This document shows, piece after piece, positions 1 to 6,523 of a stretch of 6,523 nucleotides of DNA. The notes beneath the pieces were generated by a model, which had not been told where the DNA came from, ran no database searches, and saw only the letters and a list, made by a program, of their open reading frames with translations. Source of the stretch: Cryomorphaceae bacterium (GTDB lineage Bacteria; Bacteroidota; Bacteroidia; Flavobacteriales; UBA7312); the NCBI GenBank assembly GCA_018608925.1, contig JABAYQ010000088.1, positions 17,301 through 23,823 of the forward strand, in the 5' to 3' direction. The translations under genes and the position numbers were made by a program. Every line of letters starts with the position of its first letter. Position 1 is the stretch's first letter.

Positions 1-4
1 TGCT

Positions 5-12
5 TACTTTTT
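5..12 (+). promoter_or_regulatory. Possible weak Bacteroidota -7 element for gene 1
   Basis: TACTTTTT matches the Bacteroidota -7 consensus TAnnTTTG except at the last base, and lies 37 bases before the start codon of the first secreted-protein gene. It resembles the perfect TACTTTTG found ahead of gene 2. The window begins too close to show a -33 TTG element, so this is a weak inference. Confidence 0.25.
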
Positions 13-31
13 AGTACATTTAATCCGTAAT

Positions 32-51
32 CTTAACAATACCTTAACAAT
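32..51 (+). repeat. Short direct repeat CTTAACAAT (two copies) at the start of gene 1
   Basis: The nonamer CTTAACAAT occurs at 32-40 and again at 43-51, an 11-base period. The second copy runs into the start codon at 50-52. The repeat is exact and directly visible. It lies where a ribosome binding site would be expected, and no Shine-Dalgarno sequence is present, as is common in Bacteroidota. Whether it is a regulator site, a translation-enhancing leader or chance in AT-rich DNA cannot be told from one example. Confidence 0.45.
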
Positions 52-1900
52 GAAACATATTCAATTATTAGCCATCTCTTTTGCTTTAACTATTCCAGCT
101 TTTGCTCAAGTAATGCAAACATTAAGTCCATCAATACAAGGGCCAATAGACAACAGAATACTTACAGAAAGATCTGCAATGGTCGATAGCGTACTTTGGC
201 AAGAAGATTTTGCTAATGGATTAGACGGAAACAACCCTTCTGACACATCTTGGACAATATCCGGATCAGATGGAGCTTTGTGGCTTTATGACACAGATGG
301 ATCAAACGGCCAATTTGCAGGTGCAACGCCATATACTATGGAATCACAATCTGCTGGAAACGGATGGATGATATTTGACGCCGATTTATCTAACCCAGGA
401 ATTGCAGCTCAATTCGTAACAAGAACAGGTCAGCTAGTAAGCCCTTATATCGACTTATCAAATGACACCAACGTAACCTTAAAATTCGAACACTCTTTCA
501 GATGGTGCTGTGGTACAGATCAAGAATTACACGTTGGCGTAAGTGTTGATGACGGAATTACATGGGAAAACTTCGTAGTGAACGAAAATAATGTTTTGAA
601 CGAATTAGCTACTACAGAAGAAAGGAGCATAGTAATTTCTGATGTTGCAGGAGGAAAGGATAGTGTTTTAATCCGATTCGATTGGGCCCAAACAACAAAC
701 TTTGCTTCTTCACACTACTTCTGGATGATAGATGATGTGAAAATTATTGAAACACCAGAATACGCAAGTCTTTTAGTAGACAACTTCGTACGTTTTCCGA
801 GCACATGGTTCGGAGGAACAAGCTATAGCAATACCCCACTTGTTCAAGCCCAAGCAACAGCATATTTCTTTGGTGGAATAGTACAAAACTTAGGAATAAA
901 CGATTTAGATAGTGCTCGAATAATAGCAGACATTGAATCTGAAAACTTTAACTCTTTAAGCTATGGAGTAACTCTGGCATCTCAATTTAGAGATACATTA
1001 TATTGTAACGAAGGTTTTACTCCTTCAGCTATTGGTGAGATTAACGGACTAGTTTATGGCCTAGACGACAACAACATATCAACTGATACTGCTACTTTAA
1101 ATTTCATCGTATCAGAATACGAATACGCAAGAGATAGATCAGACTTTAATACTTCATTCGGATCTTATACTATTAATGAAGATGGTTCTGAGCAAATAGG
1201 TAATGTATTTGATATATATGCAGACGCCGATATACATTCTGTTAAAGTGTATATAGACGAGACTACTTCTTTGAACGCACAAGCAAAAGTAGTAATGAAT
1301 TCTAGAACAGATGGATCAGCTGTAATTAACTACGAAGACGAAACAAATACTATTAATGTAGGACAATATAGAGGACAATGGGTTGACTTTACATTTATCT
1401 CTCCGTATCCGGCATTTGCAGGGCAAATACTTCTACCAACAGTATATGCTGAATTTAGCAATGGGGCTGATCTAGTTGTAATTGGAAGATCAGGAATGAG
1501 TGAAGCAGGAGAAACAATGCTTCAGGATATAGACGGACTACAACCTAATGGTAACCCAGGAGATTGGTATTACACCACTTCTACGCCTATGATAAGACTA
1601 AACTTTGACCCCAACGCTCAAGGACCTCTAAGCATTGACGAGAATGAAAACATTAAGTTTAATATTTATCCTAACCCTAACAACGGAATATTTTCTCTAC
1701 AAATTAATGAAGTAGAAAATAGCAATTTTTTACTAAACGTTAATAATGTTTTAGGACAAGTTGTATATTCTGAAAACATAGAAAATACAAATAGTTTAAA
1801 TAAAGAAATTAATTTATCTCATTTACAAAAAGGAATATATAATCTCTCTATATTTAATAGCAAAGGTTTAAAAACCACTAAGAAAGTTGTTATTAAATAA
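50..1900 (+). CDS. Secreted T9SS-cargo protein, jelly-roll plus type A sorting domain (paralogue 1)
   Basis: This 616-residue protein is probably exported by Sec and then by the type IX secretion system to the cell surface or medium. Residues 1-19 form a signal peptide with an AFA|Q cleavage site. Residues about 48-234 form a jelly-roll domain of the MAM / choice-of-anchor J type: an EDF opening, LVSPYIDLS, VGVSVDDGITW, then FWMIDDVKI at the end. It holds adjacent cysteines in RWCC (153-154) and acidic DTDG (81-84), possibly a metal site. Residues about 241-520 form a beta-rich region shared with the next two genes, ending in PMIRLNFDP. Residues about 538-616 are the sorting domain (YPNPNNGIF, NVLGQVVY, LQKGIYNL, basic tail KKVVIK). 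The ATG at 50 is chosen because it begins the signal peptide directly. No catalytic motif was recognised, so an adhesin or glycan-binding role is only a guess. It is the first of three tandem paralogues. Confidence 0.9.
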   Translation: MKHIQLLAISFALTIPAFAQVMQTLSPSIQGPIDNRILTERSAMVDSVLWQEDFANGLDGNNPSDTSWTISGSDGALWLYDTDGSNGQFAGATPYTMESQSAGNGWMIFDADLSNPGIAAQFVTRTGQLVSPYIDLSNDTNVTLKFEHSFRWCCGTDQELHVGVSVDDGITWENFVVNENNVLNELATTEERSIVISDVAGGKDSVLIRFDWAQTTNFASSHYFWMIDDVKIIETPEYASLLVDNFVRFPSTWFGGTSYSNTPLVQAQATAYFFGGIVQNLGINDLDSARIIADIESENFNSLSYGVTLASQFRDTLYCNEGFTPSAIGEINGLVYGLDDNNISTDTATLNFIVSEYEYARDRSDFNTSFGSYTINEDGSEQIGNVFDIYADADIHSVKVYIDETTSLNAQAKVVMNSRTDGSAVINYEDETNTINVGQYRGQWVDFTFISPYPAFAGQILLPTVYAEFSNGADLVVIGRSGMSEAGETMLQDIDGLQPNGNPGDWYYTTSTPMIRLNFDPNAQGPLSIDENENIKFNIYPNPNNGIFSLQINEVENSNFLLNVNNVLGQVVYSENIENTNSLNKEINLSHLQKGIYNLSIFNSKGLKTTKKVVIK

Positions 1901-1916
1901 CACTTTAACACGTAAG

Positions 1917-1950
1917 AAAAAAGCAAGCCATGTAGGCTTGCTTTTTTTTT
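1917..1950 (+). terminator. Intrinsic terminator after gene 1
   Basis: A perfect hairpin has arms at 1917-1929 (AAAAAAGCAAGCC) and 1935-1947 (GGCTTGCTTTTTT) around a 5-base loop (ATGTA), with an uninterrupted run of nine T at 1942-1950. It begins 17 bases past the stop codon of the first paralogue, so it should end transcription before gene 2. The A-run on the left side could also let it work on the opposite strand. Confidence 0.9.
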
Positions 1951-1952
1951 GT

Positions 1953-1960
1953 TACTTTTG
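1953..1960 (+). promoter_or_regulatory. Bacteroidota -7 promoter element (TACTTTTG) for gene 2
   Basis: TACTTTTG matches the Bacteroidota primary sigma factor -7 consensus TAnnTTTG exactly. It sits just after the T-run of the upstream terminator and 52 bases before the gene 2 start codon, which would give a 5' leader of roughly 45 bases. The expected -33 TTG about 19 bases upstream is not evident. The nearest TTG (1938-1940) lies in the terminator stem and is too close. The position, immediately after a terminator, supports an independent transcription unit. Confidence 0.6.
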
Positions 1961-2012
1961 TATCTCCTTATCCTTAGTAAGCCAAATTTTTATTAATGTA
2001 ATTTTAAAAAAA

Positions 2013-3881
2013 ATGAAAAACTTACACATTCTATTATTCTCTGCCATACTATTGGCGAACCCAACCTTTTCACAAATTAAACAGACTAAAAGTATAGTCT
2101 CTACTCAATCAATTGAAGCAACGAACGCATTTAATGCACCTCAATTAAGATCTTCTCAAGCAGACTCTAATGTTATATGGTGTGAAGATTTTGAAAACGG
2201 ACTAGCAGGAAACAATAATTCTGATACAGCTTGGACAACCTCTGGTTCAGATGGTGCTTTATGGCTTTATGATACAGATGGGCCTAGCGGACAATTCTCT
2301 ACAATCATCGGAGCCCTAGAATCAACTACAGCTGATGACGGATGGATGATTTTTGATGCTGACCTATCAAACCCTGGACAAGTGCAAGCCCAATTTGTAG
2401 AAAGAGTAGGCCAATTGACTAGCCCGTATATAGACCTTTCAGGCGAAGAAAACGTTAGTTTAAGATTCGATCATTCCTATAGATGGTGCTGTACCAATGA
2501 GCACCGACTATTAGTTGGAGTTAGTGTCAATCAAGGTGAAACATGGACAGAATTTCAAATAAATGAAGATGCTGTTGCTAATGAATGGGTAATGACTACA
2601 CAAACAACTATTATTATATCAGACATAGCTGGAGGTCAAGACAGTGTGCTTATTAGATTCGATTGGGGTGCCGGAGAACAAACAGCTACCAATTATTTTT
2701 GGATGGTGGATGATGTTACCATTTTTGAAACGCCAGCAAGAGCTAGTACTTTAGGAGATGCATTTGTTCGCCTACCAAGCGAATATTTCGGATCTTCAAG
2801 CTATAGCAACGTACCACTCGTTCAAGCCCAAGTAACTGGATTCTTTTTTGGGGGCAACATTGTAAACGAAGGCTCTGAGGATTTAGTAAATGCAAGAATA
2901 GTTGGAGAAGTTGAAGGAAATAACTTTAGCGATCAGAGTGTTAATGCAACTATATCTACCAATACGGATTCCGTATTATTTACTGTAAATGGATTTATAC
3001 CAACAGCTACAGGAAATTATGTAGGAAATGTTTATGGAACAGACGACAACAACACAACCACGAGCACCTCACAGCTAGGGTTTATTGTAACAGAATTTGA
3101 ATACGCTAAAGATTTATCCGACTTCAGCAATAGTGGCGTATTCGCAAATGTAATGGTAAATAACAATGGTACTACTCGAATAGGTAATACCTTTGAAATT
3201 TATAGCAGCCAAGATCTGTATGCTATAAGGGTTTACATTGATATGGAAACAGCAGCAGACGCTCAAGCAAATGTAATTTTAAATTCGTTAAATTCAATGG
3301 GAGAGTTCAACTATGAAACTGAGTCTGAAATGGTAGACGTTGGTCAAATGAGAGGAGAATGGGTCGACTTTATTTTTACATCACCATATCCAACTTTCGA
3401 AGGTCAAATTTTAGTTGCTACTATTCAAGCCGATGGAAATGATCCATTAGTTGCTATAGGGCAATCAGGAATTGGCAATCCTGGAGACTCTTACTTACAA
3501 GACCTAGATGGCACTCAGCCTATGGGACAGCCTGGTGCTTGGTATAGATTAAATAACACTCCTATGGTTAGACTAAATTTTGATCCGAGTCTTGAAGTAG
3601 TAGATCCTACTAGTGTTAATGATGTGTTTTTATCAGAATTTTTAGTTTATCCTAACCCAAATAATGGAGAGTTTAATCTGGAGATTGAAACTAAAAACAG
3701 TACTGATATTGTTGTAAGTATTAGTAACACTTTAGGACAAGAAGTGTACAATAGAGAATTATCTAATGTAACTCAATTTAAAAGTTCTATAGATGTCTCT
3801 TACTTGCAAACCGGTATTTATATTTTACAACTTCATGACAATGAAGGCGTAATAGCAACCGAAAAATTAATCGTAGAATAA
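2013..3881 (+). CDS. Secreted T9SS-cargo protein, jelly-roll plus type A sorting domain (paralogue 2)
   Basis: This 622-residue protein has the same architecture as the upstream gene. It has a signal peptide at residues 1-20 (TFS|Q), a jelly-roll domain at about 53-238 (WCEDF, SGSDGALWLYDTDG, RWCC at 157-160, VGVSVNQGETW, FWMVDDV), a shared central region at about 247-525 ending in PMVRLNFDP, and a sorting domain at about 543-622 (VYPNPNNGEF, NTLGQEVY, LQTGIYIL). The frame is open back to an ATG at 1887, but that start would lie inside the previous gene and read through a terminator and promoter. The ATG at 2013 starts a typical MKN signal peptide after an A-rich leader and is preferred. Relative to paralogue 1 it has a cysteine at 57 where the other has glutamine, and it lacks the cysteine of the DTLYCN segment. 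It is presumably surface-exposed or released. No enzyme motif was seen and the ligand is unknown. Confidence 0.9.
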   Translation: MKNLHILLFSAILLANPTFSQIKQTKSIVSTQSIEATNAFNAPQLRSSQADSNVIWCEDFENGLAGNNNSDTAWTTSGSDGALWLYDTDGPSGQFSTIIGALESTTADDGWMIFDADLSNPGQVQAQFVERVGQLTSPYIDLSGEENVSLRFDHSYRWCCTNEHRLLVGVSVNQGETWTEFQINEDAVANEWVMTTQTTIIISDIAGGQDSVLIRFDWGAGEQTATNYFWMVDDVTIFETPARASTLGDAFVRLPSEYFGSSSYSNVPLVQAQVTGFFFGGNIVNEGSEDLVNARIVGEVEGNNFSDQSVNATISTNTDSVLFTVNGFIPTATGNYVGNVYGTDDNNTTTSTSQLGFIVTEFEYAKDLSDFSNSGVFANVMVNNNGTTRIGNTFEIYSSQDLYAIRVYIDMETAADAQANVILNSLNSMGEFNYETESEMVDVGQMRGEWVDFIFTSPYPTFEGQILVATIQADGNDPLVAIGQSGIGNPGDSYLQDLDGTQPMGQPGAWYRLNNTPMVRLNFDPSLEVVDPTSVNDVFLSEFLVYPNPNNGEFNLEIETKNSTDIVVSISNTLGQEVYNRELSNVTQFKSSIDVSYLQTGIYILQLHDNEGVIATEKLIVE

Positions 3882-3904
3882 ATTAAAAGCAAATAAGCTA
3901 AATG

Positions 3905-3945
3905 ATCAAGGATGCAACTACATAAAGGTTGCATTCTTGATTTAT
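3905..3945 (+). terminator. Terminator-like hairpin after gene 2
   Basis: The arms at 3905-3918 (ATCAAGGATGCAAC) and 3928-3941 (GTTGCATTCTTGAT) pair over 14 positions with a single G-U wobble, around a 9-base loop. The downstream tail is TTTATTATAT rather than a clean T-run, so termination may be partial and some read-through to gene 3 is possible. It starts 24 bases after the stop codon of the second paralogue. An attenuator or mRNA-stabilising role is an alternative. Confidence 0.65.
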
Positions 3946-3979
3946 TATATCAAACAATTACTCACTTAAAACCATTACT

Positions 3980-5872
3980 ATGAAAAACTTCTATCTAACA
4001 TTATGTTTGGTTGGGCTATGTACCAACCTTTTTTCACAAATTACTAATACCCAAAGAGCCAAAAAGGAAAATATTATTGTTAATCATGAAAACTCATTTA
4101 ACAATAGTGCTAGAAAATTAGTAGACTGCTCACAAACTTCAGGATTACTTTATTGTGAAGACTTCGAATCGACAACAACAACAGCACTTCCTGACAATTT
4201 AGCAACTTCTTCAGAAGAAGATAATTACGTCGTGCCTATTTTAGGTGTAAACGAATCAGTAACAGGGTTTTACATCGGAGACGGTTCAGCAGCTAGAGAA
4301 GGGGGGTTTTGGCAAATAACAGATCATGGAAAGTTCGCAATGACTAATGACGATGCTTGCAGACCAGCAGGGTCAATTCCGAATGAAAATAATAATTGCG
4401 ACTTATCTTTCGAAGTTCTTCAATTACCAACACTAGATTTTAGCGGACAACCAAATGTATACATACAGTTCGAATATTTCCATGACAAATTATATGGAGG
4501 CGGTGACGCAATGTTAGAAGTAAGTACAAATGGTGGAACATCTTGGATAATGGTTGGGGATATTTTATATGAAGGAAATGGATGGCAGTTATATATTTTA
4601 AACTTAGAAGATTATTTGGATTCTACTGCAGTAGATATTCGTATTATTTGGAGCGACGATAACAATTGGGGAACAGGTTTTGCTATTGACGACATTCAGG
4701 TTGGGGCATTGCCTGACTATAATGTTTCTCTAATAGAGCCACAGTTTGGTTTTCCTAGTTCGTTTTTTGGAGTTAGTGGTTACAATATTACCCCACTAAA
4801 TCAAGCAATGAATGCAGGCTATAACTTTTATGGCTATTTAAAAAATACAGGGGTAAATACCTTAGACAGTGCACGCATAAATGCTCAAATTACTTCTCCA
4901 ACATTCGCTACTCAAAGCTATGGATTAAATCTTGAATCTATAGTGCAAGACACTCTCTTTTGCAATGATGTCTTCATAGCTACATCTACAGGACAGTATT
5001 CTGCAAATCTGAATGCTAGCACAGATAACTCATTAATAACAGAGGATCAGACTGTATCATTTGAGGTAAGCGAATTTATTTACGCGAGGGATTTGGCTCA
5101 AAACAGTGATGACTTCACTGGAGGTGCTTTCATAAACGATCAGGGAACAGAACAAAGAGGAAATACCTTTGACATTTATGCCGATGCAGATTTGTATGGA
5201 GTTAGAGTAAGGTTTCACCCGCGAACAACTCCGAATGCTTTAGCTAAAATTTATTTAAATGAAGTTGGAGTAACGAATGATGGTCAATTAGACGTGGTTT
5301 ATTTAACCGAAACAAATTTTAAAGAAGTCGGAAGCTATACAAACGACTGGGTAGATATTGCTTTTACTAATCCTATACCCGTTAATCAAGGTGATGTAAT
5401 CGCTGTAACAGTATTCGCAGAATTTGATGGGCTAGATACTGTCGCTCTTTGTCTTAATGGAAATAGCACAAATGGAGAATCGATTGTTGAAGATATAACA
5501 GGATTAGGGGCGAATGCGCCAAATTCCTGGTTTACTTCACCATCGACACCAATGATTAGACTAAATTTTGATCCTAACATTCAAGGAATAAGTGATCCTG
5601 TAAATATAAATGAGATAGAGAAACTAAAAATAGGAGTTCATCCAAATCCTAACAATGGAGAATTCCAATTAAGTTTAAATAGTGAAAACTCAAAAGATTT
5701 AAACTTAAGCATACACAATGTTTTAGGACAAGAAGTATATAATGAGTCCTTGCAATCTGTTGTAACTTTAACAAAAAGCTTAAACTTAAGCCATCTGGAA
5801 AAAGGTATTTACAACATTATTTTATCCGACAAAATAGGTAGAACTCAAACGCAAAAAATTATTATTCAATAA
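3980..5872 (+). CDS. Secreted T9SS-cargo protein, diverged jelly-roll plus type A sorting domain (paralogue 3)
   Basis: This 630-residue protein is the third tandem paralogue. The signal peptide is residues 1-19 (LFS|Q). The N-terminal jelly-roll domain (about 55-242) keeps the fold landmarks (YCEDF, PTLDFSG, LEVSTNGGTSW, FAIDDIQV) but differs greatly from the other two. It lacks the RWCC and YDTDG motifs and carries an extra loop with TNDDAC (C127) and C140, a pair that could form a disulfide. From FPSSFFG (258) onward it follows the shared central region (GNTFDIYADAD, WVDIAF, PMIRLNFDP at 524-532). The sorting domain (about 551-630: HPNPNNGEF, NVLGQEVY, LEKGIYNI) has His where the other two have Tyr before PNP. 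No Shine-Dalgarno sequence and no TAnnTTTG element was found in the 98-bp gap, so its promoter is unclear and co-transcription with gene 2 by read-through is possible. The function is unknown, but secretion via T9SS is strongly supported. Confidence 0.9.
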   Translation: MKNFYLTLCLVGLCTNLFSQITNTQRAKKENIIVNHENSFNNSARKLVDCSQTSGLLYCEDFESTTTTALPDNLATSSEEDNYVVPILGVNESVTGFYIGDGSAAREGGFWQITDHGKFAMTNDDACRPAGSIPNENNNCDLSFEVLQLPTLDFSGQPNVYIQFEYFHDKLYGGGDAMLEVSTNGGTSWIMVGDILYEGNGWQLYILNLEDYLDSTAVDIRIIWSDDNNWGTGFAIDDIQVGALPDYNVSLIEPQFGFPSSFFGVSGYNITPLNQAMNAGYNFYGYLKNTGVNTLDSARINAQITSPTFATQSYGLNLESIVQDTLFCNDVFIATSTGQYSANLNASTDNSLITEDQTVSFEVSEFIYARDLAQNSDDFTGGAFINDQGTEQRGNTFDIYADADLYGVRVRFHPRTTPNALAKIYLNEVGVTNDGQLDVVYLTETNFKEVGSYTNDWVDIAFTNPIPVNQGDVIAVTVFAEFDGLDTVALCLNGNSTNGESIVEDITGLGANAPNSWFTSPSTPMIRLNFDPNIQGISDPVNINEIEKLKIGVHPNPNNGEFQLSLNSENSKDLNLSIHNVLGQEVYNESLQSVVTLTKSLNLSHLEKGIYNIILSDKIGRTQTQKIIIQ

Positions 5873-5891
5873 TAATTGCAGAATAAAGGCT

Positions 5892-5926
5892 AATAAAAAA
5901 GGGGTGATAGTCACCCCTTTTTTATT
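5892..5926. terminator. Bidirectional terminator between convergent genes
   Basis: A perfect inverted repeat has 16-bp arms at 5892-5907 (AATAAAAAAGGGGTGA) and 5911-5926 (TCACCCCTTTTTTATT) around a 3-base loop (TAG). The GC core is GGGGTGA/TCACCCC, flanked by six A on one side and six T on the other, so each strand has a stem followed by a U-run. It serves the plus-strand secreted-protein gene ending at 5872 and the minus-strand ABC ATPase gene, whose stop codon (5922-5924) lies inside the right arm. Confidence 0.93.
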
Positions 5927-6523
5927 GCTTTAGTTTTTTGAAGAGTTGGGAGGCAAAAACGAAATCGTTTAATACTTGACAATCAGAAGACATTATAGAT
6001 TTTTTATCGCCAGACCATGCCAATTCTCCTTCACTGATAAAGGCGATATTGTCTCCTATTTCCATAACAGAATTCATATCATGGGTATTTACAACAGTAG
6101 TGATATTATATTCTTGGGTTATCTCTTGAATAAGGTTGTCAATAATAATTGCTGTTTGAGGATCAAGACCTGAATTAGGCTCATCGCAAAACAAATACTT
6201 TGGTTTTAATGCAATAGCCCTAGCAATAGCAACTCTTTTAATCATACCTCCACTAAGTTCGGAAGGATAAAGATTGTTAGCGTTAGATAAATTAACTCTG
6301 TTTAAGCAAAAAGCGATTCTATCGTCTTTTTCCTTTTGACTCATTGTCGTGAACATATCAAGACCAAAAGAAATATTTTGTTTAACAGTAAGGTAATCGA
6401 ACAAAGCACCACCCTGAAACAACATTCCTATATCTTGTCTTAAAACTCTTTGTTCTTTTTTATCTAACAGAATAAAATCTCTTCCATCAAAACTAATAGA
6501 TCCAGAGTCCTGTTTATGAAGAC
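5922..6523 (-). CDS. MlaF-like ABC transporter ATP-binding protein, 5' end beyond the window
   Basis: This is the cytoplasmic ATPase of an MCE/Mla-type ABC transporter, a family that moves phospholipids or other lipids between the inner and outer membranes. The visible part is 199 codons plus stop. Reading continues in frame past the ATG at 6425 to the window edge (KQDSGSISFDG, RQDIGMLFQ), so that ATG is internal. Counting from the first visible codon, the Q-loop glutamine is about residue 36 (MLFQGGALFD), the signature LSGGM about 89-93, Walker B (YLFCDEP) about 109-115, the D-loop SGLD about 117-120, and the H-loop histidine about 147 (NTHD). The Walker A motif and about 50 N-terminal residues lie outside. 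FQGGALFD and LSGGMxxRVAIARAIA fit the MlaF / Ttg2A branch rather than generic exporters or LolD. A partner MlaE-type permease gene would be expected upstream, just outside. It converges on the secreted-protein cluster, so it is not co-transcribed with it. Confidence 0.9.
   Translation of the reverse strand, partial: LHKQDSGSISFDGRDFILLDKKEQRVLRQDIGMLFQGGALFDYLTVKQNISFGLDMFTTMSQKEKDDRIAFCLNRVNLSNANNLYPSELSGGMIKRVAIARAIALKPKYLFCDEPNSGLDPQTAIIIDNLIQEITQEYNITTVVNTHDMNSVMEIGDNIAFISEGELAWSGDKKSIMSSDCQVLNDFVFASQLFKKLKQ

Noticed and set aside
1887..2012. N-terminal extension of paralogue 2 from an upstream in-frame ATG (42 extra codons)
   Set aside because: It would start inside gene 1 and translate through a strong terminator and a promoter element. 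The ATG at 2013 begins a standard signal peptide.
3937..3953. Second small hairpin TTGAT/ATCAA overlapping the terminator after gene 2, suggesting an attenuator switch
   Set aside because: The arms are only 5 bp of AT-rich sequence and there is no leader peptide or ligand-binding structure, so chance is more likely.
4001..4024. Lipoprotein signal (lipobox) around Cys14 of paralogue 3
   Set aside because: The residue before the cysteine is leucine rather than Gly/Ala/Ser, and an LFS|Q signal peptidase I site follows at residues 17-20, like those of the two paralogues.
5386..5580. Minus-strand 64-codon open frame inside paralogue 3
   Set aside because: It lies entirely within a well-supported gene on the other strand, has no recognisable domain and looks like a shadow of that coding sequence.
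5976..6173. Plus-strand 65-codon open frame opposite the ABC ATPase gene
   Set aside because: It is antisense to conserved ATPase motifs, has no recognisable domain and no supporting start signals.
6423..6425. ATG at 6425 (minus strand) as the true start of the ABC ATPase
   Set aside because: The frame stays open to the window edge and encodes conserved ABC sequence upstream. Starting at this ATG would drop Walker A.

Overview
The window looks like chromosomal DNA of a Bacteroidota bacterium, most likely a marine-type Flavobacteriia. The DNA is AT-rich. Three secreted proteins end in a type IX secretion system (T9SS) type A sorting domain, which is essentially confined to that phylum. The start codons have A-rich leaders without a clear Shine-Dalgarno sequence, and one promoter has the Bacteroidota -7 motif TAnnTTTG.

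Layout: positions 50-5872 hold three consecutive plus-strand genes of nearly equal size (616, 622 and 630 residues). They are paralogues in tandem. Each encodes a signal peptide, an N-terminal jelly-roll (MAM-like, 'choice-of-anchor J' type) domain, a shared two-part central beta-rich region ending in a PM(I/V)RLNFDP motif, and a C-terminal T9SS sorting domain. Copies 1 and 2 are clearly similar along their whole length. Copy 3 keeps the central region and sorting domain but has a strongly diverged, differently decorated N-terminal domain. The genes are separated by gaps of 112 and 98 bp, each holding a terminator-like hairpin. The first gap also holds a TAnnTTTG promoter element, so gene 2 at least is probably transcribed on its own.

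A bidirectional terminator with perfect 16-bp arms lies at 5892-5926. It separates this cluster from a convergent minus-strand gene (5922 to the window end) for an MlaF-like ABC transporter ATPase. That gene is cut off upstream of its Q-loop, so the Walker A motif lies outside the window. The ATPase belongs to phospholipid/MCE-type transport and shows no obvious functional link to the secreted proteins.

The cluster probably supplies a small set of related cell-surface or extracellular proteins, exported by Sec and then T9SS, perhaps adhesive or glycan-binding. No catalytic motif was recognised in any of the three, so their function is open. No mobile element, CRISPR array, tRNA or rRNA gene was seen. 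There is no convincing evidence here for a wholly new biological system. The most distinctive feature is the paralogue array with its uncharacterised shared central module.
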